Part shown: one piece after another, positions 9,825-18,867 of the stretch
Layout of the letters: each line of letters begins with the position of its first letter
How positions within the stretch are numbered: position 1 is the first letter of the stretch
Origin: Rhodospirillaceae bacterium
GTDB lineage: Bacteria > Pseudomonadota > Alphaproteobacteria > Rhodospirillales > JABHCV01
Length of the DNA: 37,138 nucleotides
Direction: 5' to 3'
NCBI GenBank assembly: GCA_013204045.1
Contig: JABMOQ010000116.1
Coordinates: 1 to 37,138, forward strand
Program-made: the position numbers and the translations under genes
Notes under the pieces: generated by a model
What the model saw: the letters and a program-made list of their open reading frames with translations, nothing else
What the model was told of the DNA's origin: nothing
Database searches by the model: none

Positions 9825-9839
9825 GGCGGTAATCGACGT

Positions 9840-11180
9840 ATGTCATCTGCAGCCGAGCAACTTGCCGCAAATATGAACTTTGGGGCTTTTTCTAAAGCAA
9901 CGGAACTCAAGAAACGCATCTGGTTTACGCTAGGTGCGTTGATTGTATATCGGCTTGGTACCTATATTCCGCTTCCGGGCATTGATCCGGTTGTCCTGAA
10001 CGACATTTTTTCGAGCCAGTCAGGCGGTATCCTTGGCATGTTCGATATGTTCTCAGGCGGCGCGCTGGGCCGGATGACTATCTTCGCGCTAAACATCATG
10101 CCGTATATTTCAGCTTCTATTATCATGCAGTTGATGACGTCAGTATCGCCGAAGTTGGGAGCCTTGAAGAAAGAGGGCGAGTCTGGCCGCAAGGCGATCA
10201 ACCAGTATACCCGTTACGGCACCGTCGTTATTTGCGCCCTGCAGGCATATGGGATTGCCGTCGGACTCGAAGGAATGAATTCCAGTTCCGGCAACGCTGT
10301 GCTGGAAGGTGGACTCTTCTTTCGCTTTACCACGGTGATAACACTTGTCGGCGGTACTTTGTTCCTGATGTGGCTTGGTGAACAGATCACCGCGCGCGGC
10401 GTCGGTAACGGCATCTCACTGATTATTTACGCCGGCATCGTCGCCAACCTGCCGAGTGCGCTGGCCGGAACCCTGGAACTTGGCCGTACCGGCGCGATTT
10501 CGACGCTGCTGATCATCATCCTTCTGGTGATGTCTGTTGGCGTTATCTTCTTCATCATTTTCATGGAGCGTGCTCAGCGGCGCATCATCGTGCAGTATCC
10601 GAAGCGTCAGCAGGGTAACAAGATGTCCGGAGGCGAAAGTTCGCATTTGCCGCTGAAACTTAATACCGCTGGCGTCATCCCGCCTATTTTTGCAAGCTCT
10701 ATGTTGCTGATGCCGATCACCATTATCGGGTTTTCTGCTGGCCAGGGACCGGAATGGCTGACCACGGCGGCGGCCTATCTTGGCCGCGGCCAGCCGGTCT
10801 ATCTGATTATCTACATCTCGTTGATCGTATTTTTCGCATTTTTCTATACGGCCGTGGTCTTTAATCCGGAAGATACTGCCGATAATCTGAAAAAATATGG
10901 CGGCTTCATCCCAGGAATCCGTCCAGGAAAGAACACATCGGAATATCTCGACCGTGTTTTGACTCGCCTGACAGTCGTTGGCGCCGCCTATTTGTCTGCT
11001 GTTTGCCTGTTACCAGAAATTTTGATTTCCAAATACTCTGTGCCGTTCTATTTCGGCGGCACCAGCCTTCTGATCGTCGTTACCGTCACCATGGATACGG
11101 TCGCCCAGATTCAATCGCATCTGCTGGCACACCAGTACGAAGGACTGGTCAAGAAGTCCCGATTGAAGGGGCGGAAGTAA
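9840..11180 (+). CDS. secY: Preprotein translocase subunit SecY
   Basis: SecY is the pore of the Sec translocon in the cytoplasmic membrane, working with SecE, SecG and SecA. The 446-residue protein has the expected ten hydrophobic segments. It also has the N-terminal landmark RIWFTLGALIVYRLGTYIPLPGI, the plug region around IFSSQSGGILGMFDMFSGGAL, and the cytoplasmic loop with PKRQQGNKMSGGESSHLPLK. Length and order match the family. The TAA stop shares its last A with the ATG of adk. Confidence 0.98.
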   Translation: MSSAAEQLAANMNFGAFSKATELKKRIWFTLGALIVYRLGTYIPLPGIDPVVLNDIFSSQSGGILGMFDMFSGGALGRMTIFALNIMPYISASIIMQLMTSVSPKLGALKKEGESGRKAINQYTRYGTVVICALQAYGIAVGLEGMNSSSGNAVLEGGLFFRFTTVITLVGGTLFLMWLGEQITARGVGNGISLIIYAGIVANLPSALAGTLELGRTGAISTLLIIILLVMSVGVIFFIIFMERAQRRIIVQYPKRQQGNKMSGGESSHLPLKLNTAGVIPPIFASSMLLMPITIIGFSAGQGPEWLTTAAAYLGRGQPVYLIIYISLIVFFAFFYTAVVFNPEDTADNLKKYGGFIPGIRPGKNTSEYLDRVLTRLTVVGAAYLSAVCLLPEILISKYSVPFYFGGTSLLIVVTVTMDTVAQIQSHLLAHQYEGLVKKSRLKGRK

Positions 11181-11824
11181 TGAAATTAATGTTGTTAGGC
11201 CCACCAGGCGCCGGTAAAGGCACCCAGGCGAAACGCCTTGAAGACGCCTACGGAATTATCCAGCTGTCGACCGGCGATATGCTGCGTGTCGAAGTGGCTT
11301 CTGGTAGCGATCTTGGCAAGCAGGCCAAGGAAATCATGGAATCTGGCGGCCTTGTTTCCGACGATCTGATCATCAACATGATCTCGTCGAGAATCGATCA
11401 TGACGACTGCAAAGGCGGCTTTATTCTGGATGGCTTTCCGCGCACCACACCGCAGGCCGAAGCCCTGGACACCATGTTTTCGGACAAGGGCATGAAACTG
11501 GATCACGTCATCGAGATGAAGGTTGACGATGATGCCATGGTCGAACGTATCACCGGGCGCTACACCTGCGCAGGCTGCGGGGCTGGCTATCATGATTCTT
11601 TCCAGAAACCGAAAGAAGAGGGGATCTGCGACAAGTGCGGCGGTACCGACTTCAAACGCCGTTCTGATGACAACGCAGAGACCGTACGTTCGCGACTCGA
11701 GGCTTATCACGAACAAACTGCCCCTATAATTACCTATTATAGGGATAAAGGCACATTAAAGAGCGTCGACGGCATGGCAGCCATCGACGAAGTGACGACA
11801 CAAATTAAGGATGAAATTGGCTGA
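11180..11824 (+). CDS. adk: Adenylate kinase, zinc-binding LID type
   Basis: The enzyme interconverts ATP and AMP with two ADP. The P-loop GPPGAGKGT is at residues 7-15 and the AMP-binding FPRT at 86-89. The LID domain carries four cysteines at 130, 133, 150 and 153 in two CxxC pairs, which marks the zinc-stabilised structural type seen in many Gram-positives and some alphaproteobacteria. ATG 11180 gives 214 residues, the normal length; an upstream in-frame start inside secY is rejected. Translation is probably coupled to secY through TAATG. Confidence 0.97.
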   Translation: MKLMLLGPPGAGKGTQAKRLEDAYGIIQLSTGDMLRVEVASGSDLGKQAKEIMESGGLVSDDLIINMISSRIDHDDCKGGFILDGFPRTTPQAEALDTMFSDKGMKLDHVIEMKVDDDAMVERITGRYTCAGCGAGYHDSFQKPKEEGICDKCGGTDFKRRSDDNAETVRSRLEAYHEQTAPIITYYRDKGTLKSVDGMAAIDEVTTQIKDEIG

Positions 11825-11834
11825 AGACTGCGTG

Positions 11835-11862
11835 TTGACTTAGGAAAATGAGGGCCTATAAT
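11835..11862 (+). promoter_or_regulatory. Sigma70-type promoter for rpsM-rpsK-rpoA-rplQ
   Basis: TTGACT (11835-11840) and TATAAT (11857-11862) are separated by 16 bp, close to the housekeeping consensus. They lie in the 104-bp gap between adk and rpsM, the longest gap in the ribosomal run except for that before rpoA. The arrangement suggests that the alpha-operon genes have their own start of transcription about 60 nt before rpsM in addition to readthrough from spc. Confidence 0.75.
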
Positions 11863-11928
11863 CGCGCCTCTTCGGATTCCCGGCAACGGTCTTTATCGTT
11901 TAAAACCAACGTGTAAGGAGTACCAGCA

Positions 11929-12306
11929 TTGGCTCGCATCGCTGGCGTAAATATACCGACCGGGAAACGGGTCGTGATCGCATTAACCTATATTCATGGA
12001 ATCGGCCGGACCAAGGCCGTGAAGATCTGTGAGAAGGTGGGTGTTCCCTTTGAAAGGCGTGTTAGTGAACTTACGGAATCCGAACTTTCCGGTATCCGCG
12101 AGACCATCGACAACGACTACAATGTTGAAGGTGACCTGCGTCGGGAAGTAGCCATGAACATCAAACGACTGATGGATCTGGGTTGTTACCGGGGGCTCAG
12201 GCACCGTCGCGGATTGCCGGTACGCGGGCAGCGTACCCATACAAACGCCAGGACCCGCAAGGGCCCGGCAAAGGCCATCGCCGGCAAGAAAAAAGTCGTT
12301 AAGTAA
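11929..12306 (+). CDS. rpsM: 30S ribosomal protein S13 (TTG start)
   Basis: S13 contacts the P-site tRNA and bridges to the 50S head. The product [26 protein letters not shown] begins at TTG 11929 with AAGGAG 8 nt upstream, a strong ribosome site that decides the start. The C-terminal [20 protein letters not shown] is diagnostic. It has 125 residues. The gene heads the alpha-operon segment, 15 nt from rpsK. Confidence 0.97.
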   Translation: MARIAGVNIPTGKRVVIALTYIHGIGRTKAVKICEKVGVPFERRVSELTESELSGIRETIDNDYNVEGDLRREVAMNIKRLMDLGCYRGLRHRRGLPVRGQRTHTNARTRKGPAKAIAGKKKVVK

Positions 12307-12321
12307 GGTTTAGGAATAATT

Positions 12322-12714
12322 ATGGCAAAGCCAACGACACAACGACCGCGCAAACGCGAACGCAAGAACATCGCGTCTGGTGTAGCGCACGTAAATTCGA
12401 CGTTCAACAATACCATGATCACTATCTCCGATGCCCAGGGCAATGCTATCGCCTGGTCGTCGGCTGGCAACCAGGGCTTCAAGGGATCGCGTAAATCGAC
12501 CCCATATGCCGCCCAAATGGCAGGTGAAGATGCCGGTCGCAAGGCGATGGAACATGGCATGAAGACCCTCGAGGTCGAGGTTAAAGGTCCGGGTTCCGGA
12601 CGGGAATCGGCTCTGCGTGCTTTGCAGGCCGTTGGTTTCACTATTACTGCTATCCGCGATGTAACGCCAATACCACACAATGGCTGCCGTCCGCGGAAGC
12701 GCCGCCGGGTTTGA
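12322..12714 (+). CDS. rpsK: 30S ribosomal protein S11
   Basis: S11 lines the platform and E site. Motifs are [39 protein letters not shown] and the basic C-terminus ending in [15 protein letters not shown]. Length 130 residues is normal. A 116-nt spacer, unusually long for this cluster, separates it from rpoA and contains two hairpins. No rpsD lies downstream, unlike E. coli. Confidence 0.97.
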   Translation: MAKPTTQRPRKRERKNIASGVAHVNSTFNNTMITISDAQGNAIAWSSAGNQGFKGSRKSTPYAAQMAGEDAGRKAMEHGMKTLEVEVKGPGSGRESALRALQAVGFTITAIRDVTPIPHNGCRPRKRRRV

Positions 12715-12743
12715 GGCGGAACAACTGGGATTTGTCCCTTTAA

Positions 12744-12768
12744 TTTCCGGGCCGCGGTGGACCGGAAA
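12744..12768 (+). other. Hairpin 1 in the rpsK-rpoA spacer
   Basis: TTTCCGG (12744-12750) is the exact inverse complement of CCGGAAA (12762-12768), with an 11-nt loop. It is followed by AAAATT rather than a T-run, so it is not a standard terminator. It may regulate or process the mRNA ahead of rpoA. Confidence 0.4.
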
Positions 12769-12778
12769 AATTGTCATC

Positions 12779-12797
12779 GGCCCTGACCGTCAGGGCC
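12779..12797 (+). terminator. Hairpin 2 in the rpsK-rpoA spacer (attenuator-like)
   Basis: GGCCCTGA (12779-12786) and TCAGGGCC (12790-12797) form a perfect 8-bp stem around a 3-nt loop, followed by TTTCATT. The T-run is short, so any termination is probably partial. That would set the ratio of rpoA-rplQ to the upstream ribosomal genes. Processing is the alternative. Confidence 0.45.
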
Positions 12798-12830
12798 TTT
12801 CATTAATGCGCCAAGCATGAGGTTTTTTCC

Positions 12831-13847
12831 GTGATTCAAAAGAATTGGCTGGAACTGATTAAACCGACGAAACTTGACGTGGTCCCGGGTGCCGATACGG
12901 CCCGCCGAGCGACCATTGTCGCCGAGCCGCTTGAACGCGGATTTGGTCTGACTCTTGGCAATGCGCTGAGAAGGGTACTGTTGTCCTCCCTACAGGGAGC
13001 GGCAGTAACCTCCGTTCAGATTGATGGTGTTCTGCACGAATTTTCGTCGATTCCTGGTGTCCGTGAAGACGTCACCGACATCGTTCTCAACATCAAGTCC
13101 ATGGGACTTCGCATGAATTGCGAAGGCCCGAAGCGTATTTCGCTGAAGGCTAAGGGTCCAGGAGAGGTTAAGGCAGGCGATATTGAAACCGGCCCTGACA
13201 TCGATATCATGGATCCAAACCTGATCATTTGTCACTTGGATAAGGGTGCCAACCTGTCGATGGAAATGACCGTCGAACACGGCAAGGGCTACGTTGCTGC
13301 TGCCCAGCACCGGGCCGAGGATTCCCCGATCGGGCTTATACCCATCGATGCCGTATTTTCGCCCGTTCGCAAGGTCAGCTACAAGGTTGATAACACCCGC
13401 GTCGGCCAGATCACCGATCACGACAAGCTGTTGATTGACGTAACGACGAACGGTGCCGTAACACCTGATGATTCTGTTGCTCTTGCAGCCCGTATCCTTC
13501 AGGACCAGTTGCAGTTGTTCATCAACTTCGAGGAACCGAAGGCAGCTCAGGAAGAAGAACTTCAGGATGTGCTTCCGTTCAACAGGAACCTACTGCGCAA
13601 GGTCGATGAACTTGAGCTTTCTGTCCGCTCGGCCAACTGCCTGAAGAATGACAACATCATTTACATTGGTGACCTTGTTCAAAAGACCGAGGCCGATATG
13701 TTGCGGACGCCAAATTTTGGCCGCAAGTCCCTGAACGAGATCAAGGAAGTGCTGTCACAGATGGGTTTGCATCTGGGTATGGAAATTGCCACCTGGCCGC
13801 CGGAAAATATCGAGGAAATGGCCAAGAAGCTAGAAGACCCGTTCTGA
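12831..13847 (+). CDS. rpoA: RNA polymerase alpha subunit (GTG start)
   Basis: Alpha dimerises to nucleate core RNA polymerase, and its C-terminal domain contacts UP elements and activators such as CRP. The N-terminal domain (about 1-235) contains [20 protein letters not shown]. The C-terminal domain (about 255-325) keeps the DNA-contact residues in [14 protein letters not shown] and [12 protein letters not shown]. Length is 338 residues, standard for alphaproteobacteria. GTG at 12831 gives the expected start [12 protein letters not shown]. rplQ follows after 30 nt. Confidence 0.98.
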   Translation: MIQKNWLELIKPTKLDVVPGADTARRATIVAEPLERGFGLTLGNALRRVLLSSLQGAAVTSVQIDGVLHEFSSIPGVREDVTDIVLNIKSMGLRMNCEGPKRISLKAKGPGEVKAGDIETGPDIDIMDPNLIICHLDKGANLSMEMTVEHGKGYVAAAQHRAEDSPIGLIPIDAVFSPVRKVSYKVDNTRVGQITDHDKLLIDVTTNGAVTPDDSVALAARILQDQLQLFINFEEPKAAQEEELQDVLPFNRNLLRKVDELELSVRSANCLKNDNIIYIGDLVQKTEADMLRTPNFGRKSLNEIKEVLSQMGLHLGMEIATWPPENIEEMAKKLEDPF

Positions 13848-13877
13848 AACGGGGCTGAAACTTAAGGAGATACCGAC

Positions 13878-14309
13878 ATGCGCCATCGCATGAGTGGACG
13901 TAAATTGAACCGCACCAGTTCGCACCGCAAGGCAATGTTTGCCAACATGGTGGTGTCGTTGCTGACTCACGAACAGATCACGACGACTCTGCCCAAGGCC
14001 AAGGAGCTGCGCGGCATTGCCGACAAGATGATCACGCTGGGTAAACGCGGCGATCTGCACGCCCGTCGTCAGGCTTCATCTTATATGCGTGACGATGCTG
14101 CGGTAGCCAAGTTGTTTAGCGGTCTTGCTGAACGCTACAAGGAACGTCCGGGTGGATACACCCGTGTCCTTAAGGCCGGCAACCGTTATGGTGATTGTGC
14201 GCCAATGGCGGTGATCGAGCTTGTTGATCGTGACGCAGATGCCAAGGGCGCTGCCGATCTGGCCCGTGTCGAGGCCGAGGCTATCGCCGAGGCGGCTGCA
14301 GAAGCATAG
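13878..14309 (+). CDS. rplQ: 50S ribosomal protein L17
   Basis: L17 lies close to the tunnel exit. The N-terminus [24 protein letters not shown] and the segments [14 protein letters not shown] and [21 protein letters not shown] identify it. At 143 residues it has an extra Ala/Glu-rich C-terminus ([11 protein letters not shown]). AAGGAGAT lies 8 nt upstream of the ATG. It is the last gene of the ribosomal run, followed by a terminator. Confidence 0.97.
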   Translation: MRHRMSGRKLNRTSSHRKAMFANMVVSLLTHEQITTTLPKAKELRGIADKMITLGKRGDLHARRQASSYMRDDAAVAKLFSGLAERYKERPGGYTRVLKAGNRYGDCAPMAVIELVDRDADAKGAADLARVEAEAIAEAAAEA

Positions 14310-14334
14310 AACAGCCTTTCAGGTTATGAGTTTT

Positions 14335-14362
14335 AAAAAGGTCGCCTTCGGGCGGCCTTTTT
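14335..14362. terminator. Bidirectional intrinsic terminator after rplQ
   Basis: A stem AAAAAGGTCGCC / GGCGGCCTTTTT closed by a TTCG tetraloop (14347-14350) has a single G-T mismatch-type pair and A- and T-runs on both sides. It ends the + strand ribosomal operon. Because of the symmetry it also ends the convergent minus-strand glycosyltransferase gene, whose stop codon overlaps its 3' edge. Confidence 0.85.
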
Positions 14363-15464
14363 AATTGTCCAGCATATCCAGAACAGCCTTGATGGTTGCG
14401 TCTTTATCAATTCCGGCGACGCAACGATACATACCGTTTTCAGGTGGATGGATGCAGGCCCCCAGACAACCTTCACAGTCCATGGACTTATAGATAAAGC
14501 GCACGTTTTCAGGTGCAACTTCGGGCGTATAGGGGACGATTTCACCGACATAGGCGGCACTGGCCAGACATAAAGTGGGTGCGCCGGTGGCCGCAGCCAG
14601 ATGCATCAGCGCCGTATCCACACTGATCACCAGCCTGGCGGCTTTCAACTTCGGGGCCAGATCGACGAAGCCCGAGGAATCGAAACTGACACCGGGAAGG
14701 GTCAACAACTCCCGGTAATCAGGACACCTGTCCATGTCACCGGGGGAACCGGTGATGGCGACCGTCGTGCCTTCAGGCAGGGCCGTAATAACGTCACGGA
14801 AAAAGCCGGGTGAGGGTTGCTTGCCTTTAACGGCGGAAAACGGCTGGATGTAAATATCGGTGGACGGCGGGGCTTTCGAAATATTGGCAATATGCACTTT
14901 CGGGGCCGGGCGTTGCTCGCCGCTCAGCCAATTGGCGAAGTGAGTCCAGCGCAGAACTTTGTCGGTACGGTCGGGGCCGCTATCGAACAGGCGGCTATAT
15001 AGTGTCCTGCACAGCTTCAGGGCCGCATCATGCTTGGGCCAACTGCGCGGTTCCATAGCCGCCGTTTCCGCCGCCGCCGCCGCCGCGATCAGGGCTTCAT
15101 CCAGATCCGGATGGCGTAAGTGGTCGGTCGATATAACCAGCCGGTAATTTTTCCGGTACAGATCACCACATACCTTGCGTCGATAGGACAGGGATTTCCT
15201 GAATCGCGAAAAATCGACAGCCTTCAGTGTAACGGTGGACGGCAGCAGGAAGGCCATCTTGGCGGCATCGCTCCGGAGCAGCACGGTTACTTGCTCACCG
15301 GCATGGGCCATTTCCATAAAGTGGGGCAGAACCAGAGAAAACAGCACCGTATCGCCGAGCCCGCCGGCCGACACAAGAAGCACTCCCTGGGGAGGTGTGG
15401 GCCGGGGACTCAAGAATCTGAAAAAACGTTGCAGGGAATCCTGTATGTGGAAAAGGCGTGCCAT
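14361..15464 (-). CDS. Glycosyltransferase family 9 (heptosyltransferase-like)
   Basis: The protein of 367 residues has the GT9 layout: an N-terminal Rossmann half starting VLLVSAGGLGDTVLF and a C-terminal half with PFSAVKGKQPS, ITGSPGDM and the donor-binding DTALMHLAAATGAPTLCL. GT9 enzymes add heptose or related sugars to the LPS core or other glycans on the cytoplasmic face. Near the end is a cysteine-rich stretch, CEGCLGAC plus MYRCVAGID. ATG 15464 is one nt after the stop of the upstream gene and is chosen for that reason; longer in-frame extensions overlap that gene. Exact substrate is unknown. Confidence 0.85.
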   Translation of the reverse strand: MARLFHIQDSLQRFFRFLSPRPTPPQGVLLVSAGGLGDTVLFSLVLPHFMEMAHAGEQVTVLLRSDAAKMAFLLPSTVTLKAVDFSRFRKSLSYRRKVCGDLYRKNYRLVISTDHLRHPDLDEALIAAAAAAETAAMEPRSWPKHDAALKLCRTLYSRLFDSGPDRTDKVLRWTHFANWLSGEQRPAPKVHIANISKAPPSTDIYIQPFSAVKGKQPSPGFFRDVITALPEGTTVAITGSPGDMDRCPDYRELLTLPGVSFDSSGFVDLAPKLKAARLVISVDTALMHLAAATGAPTLCLASAAYVGEIVPYTPEVAPENVRFIYKSMDCEGCLGACIHPPENGMYRCVAGIDKDATIKAVLDMLDN

Positions 15465-15465
15465 G

Positions 15466-15858
15466 TCAGTAGGCCGCGTATGATTTTTCCTCGATGAGGT
15501 GGGAGCCGAGAAGCTCGTTGATGGCGCGCTTAACGTTTGACCTCTTGTCGTTGGTGACATAGACGGCTCGCGCCAGGGCGACAAACGTGTCACCAAAATC
15601 CTTGGCCCGTTCACAATCGCGGATATCGTCTTCGATTTTCCACAATTCTTCATTGATGCGTTTTAATTCTTCGGTCAGGCTGGTCAACTCGCCGGACGCG
15701 GGAATCGCCGCATCGCGGGCCTCGGTCAGGGTGTCGTGCTCGATGCGGATATTCTTGAGTTTGGCCGCGTCTTTGATGCGTTCAAGCTTGATTGCAAGAA
15801 TGGTGATCTTGTCTATCAATTCACCGGGCGCGATTTCAACGGATACGGTCGTGGACAA
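15466..15858 (-). CDS. DUF6165-like small cytoplasmic protein
   Basis: A 130-residue, highly charged, helical protein beginning MSTTVSVEIAPGELIDKITI. The GELIDKITILAIKLERI segment and the coiled-coil-like middle (about residues 40-85) resemble the family I know as DUF6165, found beside glycan-transfer genes in alphaproteobacteria; that assignment is from memory. No catalytic motif, signal peptide or membrane segment is visible. It is tightly coupled to the downstream glycosyltransferase (TGA, one base, ATG), so a role in the same surface-glycan pathway is inferred. Function is unknown. Confidence 0.75.
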   Translation of the reverse strand: MSTTVSVEIAPGELIDKITILAIKLERIKDAAKLKNIRIEHDTLTEARDAAIPASGELTSLTEELKRINEELWKIEDDIRDCERAKDFGDTFVALARAVYVTNDKRSNVKRAINELLGSHLIEEKSYAAY

Positions 15859-15897
15859 GGGAATCTCCTAATAAACTGTTCGTCTGATATAGCATAT

Positions 15898-17313
15898 TTA
15901 AGAACGGGCGTAATCGTCTTCCAGGCGCTCAATATCGTCTTCTTCAAGATAGTCGCCGGACTGTACCTCGATCAGGTAAAGCGGCTCATCCGTCTTGTTT
16001 TCAAGGCGGTGGGCGGTACCAATAGGGATATATGTGGACTGGTTTGCACCTAAAGTCATGTCCTCGCCGTCGTGGTGGATACTGGCTGTACCCGATACGA
16101 CAACCCAGTGTTCGGCGCGCTTGGCGTGGCGTTGCAGGGACAACCGCGCACCGGGGTTAACGCAGAGCCGTTTGACCTGAAAGGATTCTCCCCGGTCCAG
16201 ACCTTGATACCAGCCCCACGGCCGATGAACCCGTAGATGGGTCAGGTGTTCGTTACGGCTTTCGGATTCAAGTTTATCGACAAGTTCGCGAATGTCCTGG
16301 GCCCTGTCTTTGGGGGCGACCAGAACAGCATCGCCAGTGACCACGATAATGGTGTCTGTGATACCAATCGTGGCAAGAACAGCGCCGTCGGAACGCAGAT
16401 AGCTTCCTGATGTATCTTGTTGTAATACATCGCCAATAACCACATTGCCGCTATCGTCCTTTTGGGAAATATTCCACAACGACGCCCATGAGCCGACATC
16501 GCTCCAGCCGATGTCGGCGGGAACAACGGCGGCATTTGGGGTGTGTTCCATGACCGCATAGTCGATGGATTTTGACGGGCATTCAGAAAAGGCGGTTGTA
16601 TCAAGACGCAGGAAGTCCAGATCCCGCACGCTGCCTTCAAGCGCCGCCTTGCAGGCAGCGACCATACCTGGTTGCAGGCGCTCTAGTTCCTCAATGTAGG
16701 CATCGGCCTGGAACAGGAACATGCCGCTGTTCCATAAATACCCGCCGTCTTTCATATATTTTTCGGCATTTTTTGAATCCGGTTTTTCAATGAAGCTACC
16801 AACTTCATGGCATCCATCTGCATGAGCGATGGGTTTGCCCATATGTATATAACCATATCCGGTTTCCGCCGATGTTGGTTTGATGCCGAAGGTGACCAGG
16901 CGGCCGGAATTTGCTGCAATCAGCGCCTTATTGATGGAAGCATGAAAGGCATCTTGCAACAGCACCACATGATCCGATGGCAGCAGCAGGATTACCGATT
17001 CAGGATCTTTTTCCCGCAACAACAATGCAGCGACTGCTGCTGCTGGCGCCGTGTTACGCCCAACCGGTTCGAGAATGATATCAAGGGTCTTCGCCTCGAT
17101 TTGGCGTAGTTGTTCGGCCACGATAAAGCGATGTTCATCGTTACAAATGACCAGGGGAGGCTCATAATCAAGGCTTGAAACCCTGTTGATCGTTTCCTGC
17201 AACATGGCATTTTTAGACACCAGCGGCAGCAGTTGCTTAGGATAGTGTTTCCTTGAAAGCGGCCATAGCCGAGTTCCGGAACCCCCTGAAAGTATGACCG
17301 GATAAATGCCCAT
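15898..17313 (-). CDS. manC: Mannose-1-phosphate guanylyltransferase / mannose-6-phosphate isomerase
   Basis: This bifunctional enzyme makes GDP-mannose from mannose-1-phosphate and GTP, and interconverts fructose- and mannose-6-phosphate. The nucleotidyltransferase half (about 1-340) has the signature VILSGGSGTRLWPLSRKHYPKQ and PSDHVV. The C-terminal cupin half (about 355-465) has VHRPWGWYQ, NPGARLSLQRH and GTAHRLEN. ATG 17313 (471 residues) has AAGG 7 nt upstream and is preferred over the TTG at 17328. It leads the three-gene minus-strand block, implying GDP-mannose feeds a surface polysaccharide. Confidence 0.95.
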   Translation of the reverse strand: MGIYPVILSGGSGTRLWPLSRKHYPKQLLPLVSKNAMLQETINRVSSLDYEPPLVICNDEHRFIVAEQLRQIEAKTLDIILEPVGRNTAPAAAVAALLLREKDPESVILLLPSDHVVLLQDAFHASINKALIAANSGRLVTFGIKPTSAETGYGYIHMGKPIAHADGCHEVGSFIEKPDSKNAEKYMKDGGYLWNSGMFLFQADAYIEELERLQPGMVAACKAALEGSVRDLDFLRLDTTAFSECPSKSIDYAVMEHTPNAAVVPADIGWSDVGSWASLWNISQKDDSGNVVIGDVLQQDTSGSYLRSDGAVLATIGITDTIIVVTGDAVLVAPKDRAQDIRELVDKLESESRNEHLTHLRVHRPWGWYQGLDRGESFQVKRLCVNPGARLSLQRHAKRAEHWVVVSGTASIHHDGEDMTLGANQSTYIPIGTAHRLENKTDEPLYLIEVQSGDYLEEDDIERLEDDYARS

Positions 17314-17351
17314 TTTTGCCTTTTCCAATGTAATATCAAGGCCCTGATTAG

Positions 17352-17364
17352 CACAGATTCTGTG
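17352..17364. promoter_or_regulatory. 13-bp palindrome in the manC / protease divergent gap
   Basis: CACAGA-T-TCTGTG is a perfect dyad in the 132-bp gap between two divergent genes. Its placement suits an operator, but no regulator family is recognised and no convincing promoter was found on either side. Confidence 0.3.
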
Positions 17365-17445
17365 GTCCGGCTATCCATCGAAAATGTAGAATGATATGGC
17401 TTTTTTATGGATGCTAGACTGAATATCGGGCACTGAACGGGACAA

Positions 17446-18867
17446 ATGTTGATGACTATGGCTAAATTGTGCGCTGTTCTGCTGGCTGCTGCGGCAATCT
17501 GGGGTTCCGCCGAGGCTGCCGAGGTCCAGAAAACCGTACCTGAATCTGCGCTCCAGGTGCGCCTGTCCTATGCGCCATTGGTCAGGAAGGTGGCCCCGGC
17601 AGTTGTGAACATATATGCCCGCAAGGTGGTTCGCAGCCGCCAGATATCCCCTTTGTTCAATGACCCTTTTTTCAGCCGATTTTTCGGTAACGGTTTGGGT
17701 CCTTCCATCTCCCGCGAGAGGGTACAGAATTCTCTCGGTTCCGGGGTTATCATCGATGCCGATGGCATGATTATAACCAACAACCACGTGATCGAGGGCG
17801 CCGATGAAATTACCGTGGTTCTATCGGATCGCCGTGAATTCAATGCAATTATCGTTCGTACCGACGAGCCGACGGATCTGGCCGTGTTAAAGGTAGATAC
17901 CAACAATGAGTCGCTGCCCTTTTTGGAATTTCATGATTCCGATGAACTTGAAGTCGGTGACCTGGTGCTGGCCATTGGAAATCCGTTTGGTGTCGGTCAA
18001 ACGGTAACCAGTGGTATCGTTTCTGCCCTGGCGCGTACCCAGATAGGCGATACCAATTATGCTTCGTTCATTCAGACCGATGCGGCGATCAATCCTGGCA
18101 ATTCCGGTGGCGCACTGATCGGTATGGATGGCCGGCTGGTCGGCATCAATACGGCAATTTTTTCCAAAAGTGGCGGTTCTCAAGGGATCGGTTTTGCCAT
18201 TCCCTCTAACATGGTCAGGACGGTGATCGCCGGCAAGGCCGTGGGCGGACGGCTCGTACGCCCATGGTTGGGGGCATGGGGGCAGGGGGTCAGCGCCGAT
18301 ATCGCCGCGACCCTTGGCATGAAGCGACCAAAGGGCGTGCTGGTCAAGGAAGTGTACAAGGGCGGCCCGGCTTTCGATGCGGGTTTGCGGCCCGGTGACG
18401 TGATATTGAGTGTTGCTGGACATACTGTCGATGATCCAAACGCACTGACGTACAGGATAGCAACCTTATCCGTCGGAACATCGGCAAAACTTTTGGTGCT
18501 CCGCAAGGGCAGGGATGAAACGCTTCATCTGAAGCTGAGCCCCCCACCGGAAACACCGCCGCGCAATCTGAGAGAACTGACCGGCGAACACCCGTTAACC
18601 GGATCGACGGTTGCAAACATGTCTCCGGCTCTGGCTGATGAATTGGGCCTGGGGTCATTTGAACCCGGCGTCTATATACTGGACCTGAATCGTCGGTCAT
18701 TTGCTGCCCGCATGGGTTTCCGTCCCGGCGACAGGCTGGTATCAATCAATTCAGTCAACATTAATAGCGTTTCCAGTTTGCAGAATTTGTTAACTAAAAA
18801 CAGTGCCCGTTGGTCGATCAGCATCAAGCGCGGCGGAAAGGTTCTGAAACTGGTGATCGACAGATGA
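17446..18867 (+). CDS. Periplasmic serine protease of the DegP/DegQ (HtrA) family
   Basis: Exported protease-chaperone that degrades misfolded envelope proteins. A signal peptide covers about residues 1-25 with an AEA cleavage site. The trypsin-like domain carries the triad His114 (TNNHVIEG), Asp144 (PTDLAVL) and Ser220 (NPGNSGGAL). Two PDZ domains follow, at about 265-355 and 385-470. Length 473 is normal. ATG 17446 is used, though ATG at 17452 or 17458 is possible because the ribosome site is weak. Its TGA overlaps the rarA ATG by 4 nt. DegP versus DegQ cannot be settled by eye. Confidence 0.93.
   Translation: MLMTMAKLCAVLLAAAAIWGSAEAAEVQKTVPESALQVRLSYAPLVRKVAPAVVNIYARKVVRSRQISPLFNDPFFSRFFGNGLGPSISRERVQNSLGSGVIIDADGMIITNNHVIEGADEITVVLSDRREFNAIIVRTDEPTDLAVLKVDTNNESLPFLEFHDSDELEVGDLVLAIGNPFGVGQTVTSGIVSALARTQIGDTNYASFIQTDAAINPGNSGGALIGMDGRLVGINTAIFSKSGGSQGIGFAIPSNMVRTVIAGKAVGGRLVRPWLGAWGQGVSADIAATLGMKRPKGVLVKEVYKGGPAFDAGLRPGDVILSVAGHTVDDPNALTYRIATLSVGTSAKLLVLRKGRDETLHLKLSPPPETPPRNLRELTGEHPLTGSTVANMSPALADELGLGSFEPGVYILDLNRRSFAARMGFRPGDRLVSINSVNINSVSSLQNLLTKNSARWSISIKRGGKVLKLVIDR

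Noticed and set aside
15465-15653. 63-residue N-terminal extension of the GT9 transferase
   Set aside because: It overlaps the DUF6165-like gene, and the GT9 core begins after ATG 15464.
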